Below, piece by piece: positions 43,635 through 52,191 of a DNA stretch of 64,000 bases. The position numbers and the translations under genes were made by a program. The notes below the pieces were generated by a model that saw only the letters and a list, made by a program, of their open reading frames with translations, ran no database searches and was not told where the DNA came from. The stretch covers positions 13,669 through 77,668 of the forward strand of contig CAYJJG010000008.1 of the NCBI GenBank assembly GCA_964370435.1, read 5' to 3'. The first letter of the stretch is position 1, and every line of letters starts with the position of its first letter. The stretch comes from CALVGQ01 sp964370435 (GTDB lineage: Bacteria; Bacillota_I; Bacilli_A; Erysipelotrichales; Erysipelotrichaceae).

Positions 43635-45533
43635 ATGCTAAACGCACGACAAATTGAAATCATAAAACAATTATTCATCAACACGCTTCCCTTAGATATG
43701 AAAGAGTTAATAAAGATATTTAATAAGAGTGAAAGGACAATTCGATACGACATCCAAGTGGTTAGAGAATTTTTAGGAAAAAAAGGAGTTCGCGTTGAAC
43801 TAAAAAATAAAATAGGTTTTTATATACCTATTAAATACAAATATCACTATAGCAAAATAAGTGAAGAGCTAGAGCAAATTAAAAAAACACATAACTCATT
43901 AGGAGAAGACAATGAAAAAATACCGTTATGCTTACTGTATTTTTTAGCACAAAACAAGCCGGTTAATATGGATCACATTGTTAGTTCGCTATACATGTCG
44001 AGGTCTTCCATCTTTAGGCTATTTCAAAAATTTAAGTTAGTGTATCAAGACAAAATGAGTATTCAATTAATTTCTACAGATGGATATGAGATAGTTGGTG
44101 AAGAAAAAGAAATACGCCATCAAGCTGCATTAATACTAGTTAATCTTCTAAAAGGAAGTTATTCTGTGGATAACTGGTATCATTTCTTGCCAGAATATTT
44201 TAAATCAGTAGTTTCATTTGATACATTGGAAAACATCGTTAAAGGTTTGAAAAAAGCAAATGCCACTTATGGAATATGGATGTCAAACAACTCGTTTATA
44301 TATTTACTATCTTATTGTTTAGTAGGTTATGTTAGGAATAAGAACAATCAGCACGAAGTAATGATTGATTCAAACAACAAGAACTATGTCATAGACTTGT
44401 TAAATAGTATAAAAGTAAATGCTTATGATACAGAAGAGGTAAAATTGCTGGAAAATGTACTATCTGTGCAGTCGATCAATCATATGACAGATGGAGTAGT
44501 CGGTGTTCCAATCCAAACTGCAATAGATAAAATCATCAAATTTTTAATGAGTAATAGTGATAAGTATAAATTGAAATTAGATTATGCACTATTAAGATTA
44601 GATTTAGAAGATCACATAAATGGATACATCAACAAAAAAGAAAAAGATTTCTATATTGATGAAAATCCATTACTTAAAGAGATAAAAGATAAGTATAACT
44701 TCTACTATGATATAGCAATACAATGCGTGAAGATATTTAAAGAGGTAACTAATATAGAACTTTCAGAAAGTGAAATAAGCTACATAGCTATTTATTTATA
44801 TAAAAACAGGATAGAAGGAAGTAGATTAAATAACAGGGTTCTAATAGTATGTGCTACAGGAAAAGGATCTTCAAATTTGCTAGTAACACGTATAAGGAAC
44901 GTGTTTCACAATTTAGAAATAGTAGGTCATGTTTCTCCTTTTCAAATAGATGAAAGTGCGTATAGTAATGATATAGATTTTGTAATAAGCACTATTCCAC
45001 TACCAGAAAGCTCATTGCCAGTAATAAACATTTCAGTGATTTTGAATAAAGAAGATATTCAAAGAATATTAGACTTTATTCATTATGGAAAAAACTTAGA
45101 TGCGATACCCTTTAATCAAGAACATACAGCATCTTTTAACTCAAAAACAGAATTACAGAATGTTAAAGTGGATAATTTTGATATACAAAAAGAGACTCTC
45201 ACTAATGTAAGCCAAGTAATAAGTAATTTAATAATATCTTTAATAGACACAACTTCAAAATTCCCTAAAGAATATCAAATGTCACAAGAAGCATTATTAG
45301 GAATGATTATTCATTTGAGCTTAGCGGTTCCTAGATGGTTTGACGAAGAACCTTTAACAAATACGCATGGTGTTGAAGAATTATATTGCGAGATTGAGAA
45401 AAAACACAAAGTAATATTTGTCCTGATGAAAAAATATTTCATGTCTATTGAGGAGTCCTTATTAATAGATTTAGAAGTTTCAGAAAAATATGCGTTTTTC
45501 TTATATATTATTAATGAACTAAATAAGAGGTGA
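43635..45533 (+). CDS. PRD/EIIB-domain transcription regulator of the SFCGS/Dga-like operon
   Basis: 632 residues: an N-terminal HTH (RTIRYDIQVVREFL, residues about 30-45), a second HTH (about 85-145), PRD-type helical domains (about 180-395), an EIIB-like domain with candidate phospho-Cys (VLIVCATGKGSSN, about 396-480), and a C-terminal PRD-like domain (about 515-632, MSQEALLGMIIHLSLAVP). In one PRD the usual LALH-type His position reads YIAIYL, so that site may be inactive. Such regulators are controlled by PTS phosphorylation. It ends 4 nt before the amidohydrolase gene, so it is the first gene of that operon and its likely activator. Confidence 0.85.
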   Translation: MLNARQIEIIKQLFINTLPLDMKELIKIFNKSERTIRYDIQVVREFLGKKGVRVELKNKIGFYIPIKYKYHYSKISEELEQIKKTHNSLGEDNEKIPLCLLYFLAQNKPVNMDHIVSSLYMSRSSIFRLFQKFKLVYQDKMSIQLISTDGYEIVGEEKEIRHQAALILVNLLKGSYSVDNWYHFLPEYFKSVVSFDTLENIVKGLKKANATYGIWMSNNSFIYLLSYCLVGYVRNKNNQHEVMIDSNNKNYVIDLLNSIKVNAYDTEEVKLLENVLSVQSINHMTDGVVGVPIQTAIDKIIKFLMSNSDKYKLKLDYALLRLDLEDHINGYINKKEKDFYIDENPLLKEIKDKYNFYYDIAIQCVKIFKEVTNIELSESEISYIAIYLYKNRIEGSRLNNRVLIVCATGKGSSNLLVTRIRNVFHNLEIVGHVSPFQIDESAYSNDIDFVISTIPLPESSLPVINISVILNKEDIQRILDFIHYGKNLDAIPFNQEHTASFNSKTELQNVKVDNFDIQKETLTNVSQVISNLIISLIDTTSKFPKEYQMSQEALLGMIIHLSLAVPRWFDEEPLTNTHGVEELYCEIEKKHKVIFVLMKKYFMSIEESLLIDLEVSEKYAFFLYIINELNKR

Positions 45534-45537
45534 TTAA

Positions 45538-46668
45538 ATGAAAAAATTAATACTTAAAAATGGAGAGTTATTGTCTCCTAAAGATGGATTTTATAGAGTA
45601 AAAAAAGATATTTTAATAGAAAATGGAAGAATTAAAAAAATTGATAATAATATTGTTGAGGATGCAGAAATTATTGATTGTACTGGCTTGATAATATCTC
45701 CAGGATTTATTGATATCCATGTACATTGCAACAATACTTCAAGAATAGGTTTAGACCCAGATACCGTTGGAATCCAAAGAGGTGCCACTACAGTATTTGA
45801 TGCAGGTAGTACGGGAGGTGCAACATTTGAAGAATTTAATAAATCATGTGAAAATTATAAAACTAAAGTTTTCACACTACTAAATGTATCCAAGGATGGT
45901 TTAAAAACACTGCATGAATTAGATGATTTAAATAAAATAGATAAACAATTAATATTAGATATGGTAAATAAATATCCCAATAAAATAGTAGGATTAAAAG
46001 CACGAGCAAGTGCTACAGTAGTTGGAAATAATGGCATAACTCCAATTAAAATGGCTGCAGCTATTGCTCAAGAAACTAAACTTCCCTTAATGGTACATGT
46101 TGGAAATTATCCACCTACACTGGCAGAAGTGATTAACTTATTGAGTGATAAGGATATTGTAACTCATGCTTTCCATGGAAAAAAAGGTAATATTTTAAAT
46201 GATAGATATGAAATTATTGAAGAAGCAATAGCAGGTAGAAATCGTGGTGTTTGCTATGATATTGGGCACGGTTCAGCAAGTTTCAATTTAGAAGTGTATA
46301 AAAAGGCAATAGCTCTAGGATTTAAAACTGATTTTATATCGTCAGATTTGCATATGCAAAATTATGAAGGTCCTGTTAACAGTATAGTTGAAGTAATGAG
46401 CAAAATAATGCAATGTGGTGAAACTTTAGAAGATGTTATTGAAAAGACTACCACAAAAATAGCAGATTTCTTTAATTTAGAAAATCTTGGACATTTAAAA
46501 ATAGGATATTTTGCAGATATAGCTGCATTTGATATCATAAAGAGTTCAAAAAGCGTAAAAGATTCAATGGATAATGAAATCATTTTAGATAAAGAAATCA
46601 ACTTAAACTTTATTGTTTATAGCCAAGGAGATAACAGTGAAATTTTTAGAGAAATTTATAAAAAGTAA
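45538..46668 (+). CDS. Amidohydrolase/deacetylase-family metallohydrolase
   Basis: 376 residues of the dihydroorotase/adenine-deaminase-like amidohydrolase superfamily. Metal residues: DIHVHCN (HxH), the carboxylated Lys in VGLKARAS, His in LMVHVGN and THAFHG, and Asp in SSDLHMQ. In homologous operons this enzyme accompanies DgaE/DgaF-type proteins and would remove an acyl (or carbamoyl-type) group from an amino-sugar acid or its phosphate before ammonia elimination. The exact substrate is unknown. AAGAGGTGATTAA lies upstream. The next gene starts inside its 3' end. Confidence 0.85.
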   Translation: MKKLILKNGELLSPKDGFYRVKKDILIENGRIKKIDNNIVEDAEIIDCTGLIISPGFIDIHVHCNNTSRIGLDPDTVGIQRGATTVFDAGSTGGATFEEFNKSCENYKTKVFTLLNVSKDGLKTLHELDDLNKIDKQLILDMVNKYPNKIVGLKARASATVVGNNGITPIKMAAAIAQETKLPLMVHVGNYPPTLAEVINLLSDKDIVTHAFHGKKGNILNDRYEIIEEAIAGRNRGVCYDIGHGSASFNLEVYKKAIALGFKTDFISSDLHMQNYEGPVNSIVEVMSKIMQCGETLEDVIEKTTTKIADFFNLENLGHLKIGYFADIAAFDIIKSSKSVKDSMDNEIILDKEINLNFIVYSQGDNSEIFREIYKK

Positions 46669-47005
46669 CAATAGTGAATTATCAGAAACAACGATACAGG
46701 AATATCAGCAAATAAAAGAAAAGTTTAAAACAAATAATATTTATATGAGTGAAGATGCACAATTAATGTTTAGTAATCATATAGTATGCTTTTTAGAAAG
46801 AATACATAAAAATACTTTAATAGACCCTATTGATGAGGAACTAAGAACAGGAGTAAGTGTAGAAGCTTTAAGCATTGCACAAGCAATTGTAAAAGGTATA
46901 TTTGAAAAATATGGTGTAAATGAAAATATGTCTGAAATATTTTTGTTTGCTACACATATTCAAATAGCAATGACACAGAAAAAAGGAGGAAATACAGATG
47001 AGTGA
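46637..47005 (+). CDS. Small free-standing PRD-like protein
   Basis: About 122 residues starting with GTG at 46637, placed 7 nt after AAGGAGATAACA-type sequence; it overlaps the amidohydrolase gene by 32 nt, and an alternative earlier start has no site. It is predicted all-helical. Its MSEDAQLMFSNHIVCFLERI and FATHIQIAM resemble the C-terminal PRD-like part of the regulator at 43635, with two His candidates. It may act as a phosphate-sensing partner of that regulator or of the transporter. Homologues sit in the same operons as SFCGS and DUF4310-4312 genes (from memory). Stop overlaps the next start by 8 nt. Confidence 0.7.
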   Translation: MKFLEKFIKSNNSELSETTIQEYQQIKEKFKTNNIYMSEDAQLMFSNHIVCFLERIHKNTLIDPIDEELRTGVSVEALSIAQAIVKGIFEKYGVNENMSEIFLFATHIQIAMTQKKGGNTDE

Positions 47006-47363
47006 TCAAGTAGTGGTGGTAATAGGCCATCGATTAGGTAAAGGGGATGCAGTAGCAAAAGGTGTTGAAAAAGCAGGAGGCAAGGCCGTTGTTATACCAG
47101 GGATGGCAGCAGATATGAAGTTAGGCGATGTAATGCAAGAGCATAATGCCGCTATTGGAGTTAGTTTTTGTGGAAGTGGTGGAGCAGGAGCGTTAACTGC
47201 GGCTAATAAATATGGTTATAAAATGGAATATGGGCTACGTTCTATTGATGCAGCGTGCACAGCATTAGAAAATGGTTGCACCGTGGTAGGATTAGGATTT
47301 TTGGATGTTGAAGAATTAGGAGAGAGGCTTGTAAAGACCTATAACAAGATCCATGGAAAATAA
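46998..47363 (+). CDS. Glycine-rich SFCGS-family protein
   Basis: 121 residues, soluble. It starts VVVVIGHRLGKGDAVAKGVEKAGG, a Rossmann-like beta-alpha unit, and carries the family motif GVSFCGSGGAGALTAANKYG with Cys at about 58 in a flexible Gly-rich turn. Further Cys are at about 87 and 94. Function is undescribed. The shape (small alpha/beta protein, Cys on a loop next to two membrane proteins) is reminiscent of PTS EIIB proteins, whose Cys is phosphorylated; this is inference. Strong AAAAGGAGG site; the next start lies 11 nt inside its 3' end. Confidence 0.85.
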   Translation: MSDQVVVVIGHRLGKGDAVAKGVEKAGGKAVVIPGMAADMKLGDVMQEHNAAIGVSFCGSGGAGALTAANKYGYKMEYGLRSIDAACTALENGCTVVGLGFLDVEELGERLVKTYNKIHGK

Positions 47364-47658
47364 AAAACAATTATTAAAAGAGTGTCAGTATACTACTATG
47401 ATTACTGCAAAAGGAGAATCAGAAAAAGAGGTAATAGGCAAAATATTTCAATTAATGAGAAAACAAATATTTAAGGAAATAGAGTACCCAATTATTCACT
47501 TAGAAGCAAATGAAGTATATTTTAAAAAAGTGGATATTGAAGAAGTCACTGAGAAATTTTTATTTTTCTTCATGCCACGTACTAAAAGTTATTTTACTAT
47601 TACTGCTGAAATAGTAGTGATGGTTAAATATTTAGATTTCATAAAGGAGGAGAGTTAA
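47353..47658 (+). CDS. DUF4312-family protein
   Basis: 101 residues, soluble alpha/beta, beginning MENKKQLLKECQYTTMITAKGESEKEVIGKIF and containing PIIHLEANEVYFKKV and FFFMPRTKSYFTITAEIVVMVKY. It matches the small DUF4312 protein that accompanies SFCGS, DUF4311 and DUF4310 proteins. Role unknown; it could be the cytosolic coupling subunit of the proposed transporter, with His in IIHLEA a candidate for phosphorylation. Its start lies inside the SFCGS gene and it has no separate strong site, so it relies on coupled translation. Confidence 0.82.
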   Translation: MENKKQLLKECQYTTMITAKGESEKEVIGKIFQLMRKQIFKEIEYPIIHLEANEVYFKKVDIEEVTEKFLFFFMPRTKSYFTITAEIVVMVKYLDFIKEES

Positions 47659-47659
47659 T

Positions 47660-48373
47660 ATGAATTTTGAAATCGTTATTTATTCTATAATCATAGGGAT
47701 TATAGGGGGCGGATGTATTGCTGCAGGTGCGGCAAGAATGTTTCATGCGCCAGAGATTCAAGCAATGGGGGCATTTAGAACTCTAGGGGAATTGAATGCT
47801 TGTAATGGAGATCCAATTTCACATTTTTCATTCGGTTTAGGGTTCTTCTTTCAAGCAACTGCAGAAGCTGTTGCTGGAGGGGTTCTTACACAAGAAGTAT
47901 TCCACAGAATCGTTCCAAACTGGTCAGCAGCGGCAATACTATTCAAAGATAAGAGTGTAGAAAATACACTACACAATCCTGCGAAAATGATGCTAGCGGG
48001 ATCAGTGGTTGGTGCAGTAGTTGTAACATTCTTAAACACTTTAGCAAGTTCAGTTCCGGATAAACTAGCTACAATAGCTACTAGTGTCTTAACGCCTGCT
48101 ACTTCATGGCTTATTAATCCAGTCATGCCAGCAATTTTCTGGTTAGCAGCTATCGATGCTGGTAAAAAATCAGGATTCTGGGCAACAGTACTTGGAGGGG
48201 TTGCAACACTTGTAACTGGAAACGCATTACCTGGTGTTATACTAGGGATTTTAATTGGTAAATCAGCAGAAGAAAATGGATATAAGAGTAAAGTTGTACA
48301 AATCTTAATCGCAATTGTAGCGGTTATGTTTACAGCAATCGCTTATTTCAGAGGCTTCTTCGAATTATTCTAG
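47660..48373 (+). CDS. DUF4311-family membrane protein
   Basis: 237 residues, about six or seven helices, starting IVIYSIIIGIIGGGCIAAGAARMFHAPEIQAMGAF. The loop GELNACNGDPISHFSFGLGFFFQATAEAVAGG is rich in polar residues within hydrophobic sequence, as in substrate-binding re-entrant loops. GKKSGFWATVLGGVATLVTGNALPGVILG follows. It is one of a pair of conserved membrane proteins, probably the permease of the operon. AAAGGAGGAGAG site upstream. No similarity to known EIIC or major transporter families is evident by eye. Confidence 0.85.
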   Translation: MNFEIVIYSIIIGIIGGGCIAAGAARMFHAPEIQAMGAFRTLGELNACNGDPISHFSFGLGFFFQATAEAVAGGVLTQEVFHRIVPNWSAAAILFKDKSVENTLHNPAKMMLAGSVVGAVVVTFLNTLASSVPDKLATIATSVLTPATSWLINPVMPAIFWLAAIDAGKKSGFWATVLGGVATLVTGNALPGVILGILIGKSAEENGYKSKVVQILIAIVAVMFTAIAYFRGFFELF

Positions 48374-48385
48374 GAGGAATATAAT

Positions 48386-49033
48386 ATGGAAAAAACTACA
48401 TTTATTGATAAATTAAATGGATTCCTTTTAAAGGATTCTACTTTCTTGCTACTAATAATGGGTGCAGCAGCAGCTATTTTTGCAGGGACATTCTTATACA
48501 TTAATTTTAATACAGGGGCATTCAATGGTTTAGCTGTTGTACAAATGCTTCGTGATGGTATGAATACTGGAGATTATGCGGCGGCAGCAGGTTTTGCTGC
48601 AGGATTCTTAATTGCTCGTATACTTGAAGGACCGCTAGTTGGTATATTAGATATCGGCGGTTCACTTCAAACAGGAGTAGGGATTGGGATACCAGCACTT
48701 CTTTTATCAGCTGGAATTACTATGCCGTTTGACAACTTCGTTTTTGCACTAGTAACTGGTGCGGCAATTGGACTAGGACTAGGACTAATTATTATGGCGG
48801 TTCGAAAATTTGTTCCACAAGGAGTTTCCGTTGGCGGTACAGAAATTATGATGGGTGCAGGAAATGCAACAGGTAGATATTTAGCGCCTATGATCATTAT
48901 TTCTGCAGCTTCATTCAATGTTTATGTTGGAATTGGAGCAATCATCGGATCTGCTGTTTTCTACAAATGGGGAAAACAAATGACAGGTGGAGCAATACTT
49001 GGTGCTATGGTTATGGGAGCTATTTTCCTATAG
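48386..49033 (+). CDS. DUF4310-family membrane protein
   Basis: 215 residues with about six glycine/alanine-rich helices (LVGILDIGGSLQTGVGIGIPALLLSAGI, FALVTGAAIGLGLGLIIMA, MMGAGNATGRYLAPMIIIS). Always next to DUF4311 in similar operons, so the two likely form a heteromeric channel like EIIC/EIID pairs. AGGAGGAATATAAT site, 12 nt after the DUF4311 stop. Transport function is inferred from membrane topology and neighbours. Confidence 0.85.
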   Translation: MEKTTFIDKLNGFLLKDSTFLLLIMGAAAAIFAGTFLYINFNTGAFNGLAVVQMLRDGMNTGDYAAAAGFAAGFLIARILEGPLVGILDIGGSLQTGVGIGIPALLLSAGITMPFDNFVFALVTGAAIGLGLGLIIMAVRKFVPQGVSVGGTEIMMGAGNATGRYLAPMIIISAASFNVYVGIGAIIGSAVFYKWGKQMTGGAILGAMVMGAIFL

Positions 49034-49051
49034 GAAATTGGAGATAATAAA

Positions 49052-50158
49052 ATGAGTATATATCAAAACATTAATTTAAGACGCGTTATAAATGCAAGCG
49101 GAAGAATGACTGCATTAGGAGTATCAACTATTAGTGATGAAGTTGCTAAAGCACTTGTTGAAGGTGCACAGTCATATGTAGTCATAGATGAATTAGTAGA
49201 TAAAGCAGGTGAAATTATATCCAAGTATACTGGTGGAGAAGACAGCTGTGTTACTTCTAGTGCTTCTGCCGGCATTGTACAATCGGTAGCTGGAATAATT
49301 TCCAAAGGGAAGAAGTCGATTATCGAGCGATTACCTGATTCTTCAGGATTAGTAAATGAAGTAATAATTATGAAGGGACATGTCGTGCAATTTGGCGCAC
49401 CTGTATCAACTATGGTTCGATTAGGTGGTGGAGTTGTAAAAGAAGTAGGCATGGCAAACAGCGTTGATGTGGAAGATATAACAGAAGCAATTAATTGTAA
49501 TACCGCTGCCATTTTGTATATAAAAAGTCATCACTGCATTCAAAAGGGGATGGTGTCTTTAGATGATTGCATTAAAATTGCAAAAGAACATAACATACCT
49601 TTAATCATTGATGCAGCAGCGGAAGAAGATCTAAGAATGTATGTTGATATGGGAATAGACTTAGTCATATATAGTGGTTCTAAAGCATTCGAAGCTCCTA
49701 CATCGGGTTTTATTACAGGAAGAAAAGATTTAATTAACTTCGCTAAAAAGCAAACTAAAGGTGTAGCTAGACCAATGAAGATTGGTAAGGAGTGCACTAT
49801 GGGTTTATTGAAAGCCTTAGAACTATATGAAAAGAAAGACATGCAAAAAGAAGTAATAAGAAATCGTGCTATTGTAAAACACTTAATAGATGAGATTAAT
49901 CAAATTGCTGGCCTACATGCTAGTGAAATACAAGATGAAGCAGGCAGAGAAATATATCGTGCTCAAGTTATTGTCGATGAAAAGGCTATTAAAAAATCAG
50001 CAATAGAAATAGATGAATTACTTAGAGCATCGAACCCATCAATACATTGTCGCCGACATTTATTAAATTTAGGAATTATTTCTTTTGATCCAAGACCACT
50101 TATTGAAGGTGATAAAGAAATTATTGTTGAAAAACTGAAAGAATTAGTAGAGGTATAA
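49052..50158 (+). CDS. dgaE: DgaE-like PLP-dependent ammonia-lyase
   Basis: 368 residues of the SelA-related fold-type I PLP family. NASGRMTALG begins the conserved N-terminal part; the PLP lysine is at about residue 211 in YSGSKAFEAPTSGF; PLIIDAAAEEDL supplies the cofactor-binding Asp. DgaE of Salmonella converts D-glucosaminate-6-phosphate to 2-keto-3-deoxy-6-phosphogluconate plus ammonia. The aldolase partner follows after 1 nt. A 2-amino sugar acid phosphate is therefore the likely substrate. Confidence 0.88.
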   Translation: MSIYQNINLRRVINASGRMTALGVSTISDEVAKALVEGAQSYVVIDELVDKAGEIISKYTGGEDSCVTSSASAGIVQSVAGIISKGKKSIIERLPDSSGLVNEVIIMKGHVVQFGAPVSTMVRLGGGVVKEVGMANSVDVEDITEAINCNTAAILYIKSHHCIQKGMVSLDDCIKIAKEHNIPLIIDAAAEEDLRMYVDMGIDLVIYSGSKAFEAPTSGFITGRKDLINFAKKQTKGVARPMKIGKECTMGLLKALELYEKKDMQKEVIRNRAIVKHLIDEINQIAGLHASEIQDEAGREIYRAQVIVDEKAIKKSAIEIDELLRASNPSIHCRRHLLNLGIISFDPRPLIEGDKEIIVEKLKELVEV

Positions 50159-50159
50159 A

Positions 50160-50897
50160 ATGAGTATAAATTATTTTGAAGGTAAGATTTGTTTAAATGT
50201 CTTAGCTAAAGATCTTGATAACGCAGTTGGGATTTATGAGGCAGCAGAACAAAATGTAGTAGTAGGTGTTTTATCAAGTAATTATGATAGTGCTGAAGAT
50301 GCCATTAAAGATATGTCTAACTACATGACAAAACTGCAAGGCAATTTATCGGTAGGTCTAGGAGCTGGCAATCCTAACCAATGCAAAGTAGTAGCTGAAA
50401 TAGTTAAAGAAATTAAGGCAAATCATATTAATCAAGTATTCTCGGCTGTTGGCTATACACGATCTAGTGTAGACAATACGACATCGCATATTAATGCATT
50501 AGTGTCACCTACAGGGCAACCGGGAATGGTGAAGATTTCAACTGGTCCACTCTCAAGCAAAGAAGAAGCTGCTATTGTACCAATAAAAACAGCTATTGCA
50601 ATGATTAAAGAGATGGGCGGTAATGCAATAAAATTCTATCCGATGGGTGGACTCAAGTATAAGGATGAACTTTTAGCAGTTGCTCAAGCATGTGCTGACA
50701 GTGATTTCATTTTAGAGCCAACTGGAGGAATAGATTTAGATAATTATGAAGAAATTATTGACTTAATTTTAAGTGCAGGGGTAAAAAAAATAATACCTCA
50801 TGTATATACTTCAATAATTGACCCAATAAGCAAAAACACAAGAATTGAGGATGTAAGAACACTAGTGAAGCTTACAAAAAAATGCCTAACAAAATAA
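50160..50897 (+). CDS. dgaF: DgaF-like 2-keto-3-deoxy-6-phosphogluconate (KDGP) aldolase
   Basis: 245 residues, TIM-barrel aldolase of the DgaF/KDGP family. NAIKFYPMGGLKYKDEL carries the Schiff-base Lys region, FILEPTGGIDLDNYEEII the phosphate-binding Gly motif and KIIPHVYTSIIDP the last strand. It cleaves KDPG to pyruvate and glyceraldehyde-3-phosphate. Last gene of the operon; a strong terminator follows. Together with DgaE it shows where the imported compound goes. Confidence 0.88.
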   Translation: MSINYFEGKICLNVLAKDLDNAVGIYEAAEQNVVVGVLSSNYDSAEDAIKDMSNYMTKLQGNLSVGLGAGNPNQCKVVAEIVKEIKANHINQVFSAVGYTRSSVDNTTSHINALVSPTGQPGMVKISTGPLSSKEEAAIVPIKTAIAMIKEMGGNAIKFYPMGGLKYKDELLAVAQACADSDFILEPTGGIDLDNYEEIIDLILSAGVKKIIPHVYTSIIDPISKNTRIEDVRTLVKLTKKCLTK

Positions 50898-50906
50898 TAA
50901 ATTTAT

Positions 50907-50940
50907 AAAAGCCCTTCAGATTCAATGGAAGGGCTTTTAA
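50907..50940 (+). terminator. Terminator of the SFCGS/Dga-like operon
   Basis: AAAAGCCCTT pairs perfectly with AAGGGCTTTT around a 12-nt loop, followed by a T-containing AT-rich tract. Confidence 0.85.
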
Positions 50941-50972
50941 TTTATTGACTTTCTTATATAATGTGATATTAT

Positions 50973-50997
50973 AATATCGAAAGTCGATAACGATATT
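50973..50997. promoter_or_regulatory. Palindromic operator before the chromate-transporter/PadR operon
   Basis: AATATCG (50973-50979) and CGATATT (50991-50997) are perfect 7-bp arms with 11 bp between them. They lie just downstream of a TTGACT/TATAAT-like promoter (50945-50975), where a bound repressor would block transcription. The PadR protein encoded at 52192 is the obvious candidate. Confidence 0.6.
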
Positions 50998-51015
50998 CGT
51001 TAATAAGTGAATAAT

Positions 51016-52179
51016 ATGATAAATTTACAATTTTTAAAACAAGTATTAATATGCTCCTTAGGAGCGTATGGTGGTCCTGAGGCACATATTGCTGTTTTTT
51101 TAGATCAACTAGCTGTAAAAAGTGATTATGTAACTGAAGAAGAGATTATAGAACTAAATGCACTCTGTAGCATCCTTCCGGGCCCTACAAGCACACAAAC
51201 TATAGTAGCAGTTGGCTATAAAGTTGGTGGTAAATTACTGGCATTCTTAACTATGGTAGTTTGGGCACTGCCAGTAATTTTATTGATGACACTGCTTTCG
51301 TTTTTGTATCCAGTATTAGCATACTACAATATTTCTAGTGATTTTATACGTTTCATCCCAGCCATGGCTATAGCATTTATACTAGTAGCAACATACAGGA
51401 TAACAAAAAAAGTAATATTAGATAAATTAACTTTTATTCTGGCATTGACAACGACTTCAATCATTTATTTTATTCAAGATCCTTGGATATATCCGCTTTT
51501 ATTATTTTTAGGAGGTGTGGTTGCCTGTATTTTTTATAAAGAAGAACAAATGTGGGATTACCATAAAATAAAGTTTCCCTGGATTTATCTTGTCATTTTG
51601 ATAACAATCGCAGCAGTAACATTTTTACTGAGTATAGTATTTAATACGTTATTTTTTGATTTAATTTATCATTTTTATCGCTTCGGTTATTTAGTGTTTG
51701 GTGGCGGGCAAGTGGTTGTTCCACTGATGTTTAATCAGCTTGTAGAAATAGCACAAGTGATGAGTGCAGAAGAATTTTTAACAGGATATGGTTTAGTACA
51801 AGGCCTTCCAGGTCCGATGTTTAGCTTTAGTGCTTATGCAGGAGGTATGGCTGCAAGAAGTCTAGGAATAATAAATCAAATATTAATGGCTATTCTATCA
51901 GGGATACTAATATTTCTTCCAGGAAACTTACTGATTTATTTTGTTTATCCGGTTTGGAATAACCTTAGAAAAATGAAAGGTATAAAAATAGCATTAAAGG
52001 GAATTAATGCTGTTGCAAGCGGAATGATTTTTGTAGCTTCGCTTATTTTACTACAAGAAATTGGATTAAAAATAGATAATATTGCAGTTATATTCGTTAG
52101 TTGCATAATACTGATATCGAAAAAAATTCCAGCACCAATACTAGTTTTATTAGTATTAGGTTTAGGAATGATATTTTAA
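51016..52179 (+). CDS. Chromate-type ion transporter (CHR family, two-domain)
   Basis: About 387 residues (an in-frame GTG at 51007 would add three). Two homologous CHR halves: the first has SLGAYGGPEAHIAVFLDQL and ILPGPTSTQTIVAVGYKVGG, the second FGGGQVVVPLMFNQLV and GLVQGLPGPMFSFSAYAGGM. About ten helices. CHR proteins export chromate in some bacteria, but many have unknown anion substrates. It is encoded with a PadR regulator and an MFS protein, so it may respond to an organic effector. The ribosome-binding site is weak, and translation may start near a leader-poor end. Confidence 0.85.
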   Translation: MINLQFLKQVLICSLGAYGGPEAHIAVFLDQLAVKSDYVTEEEIIELNALCSILPGPTSTQTIVAVGYKVGGKLLAFLTMVVWALPVILLMTLLSFLYPVLAYYNISSDFIRFIPAMAIAFILVATYRITKKVILDKLTFILALTTTSIIYFIQDPWIYPLLLFLGGVVACIFYKEEQMWDYHKIKFPWIYLVILITIAAVTFLLSIVFNTLFFDLIYHFYRFGYLVFGGGQVVVPLMFNQLVEIAQVMSAEEFLTGYGLVQGLPGPMFSFSAYAGGMAARSLGIINQILMAILSGILIFLPGNLLIYFVYPVWNNLRKMKGIKIALKGINAVASGMIFVASLILLQEIGLKIDNIAVIFVSCIILISKKIPAPILVLLVLGLGMIF

Positions 52180-52191
52180 GGGAGGAGCTCT

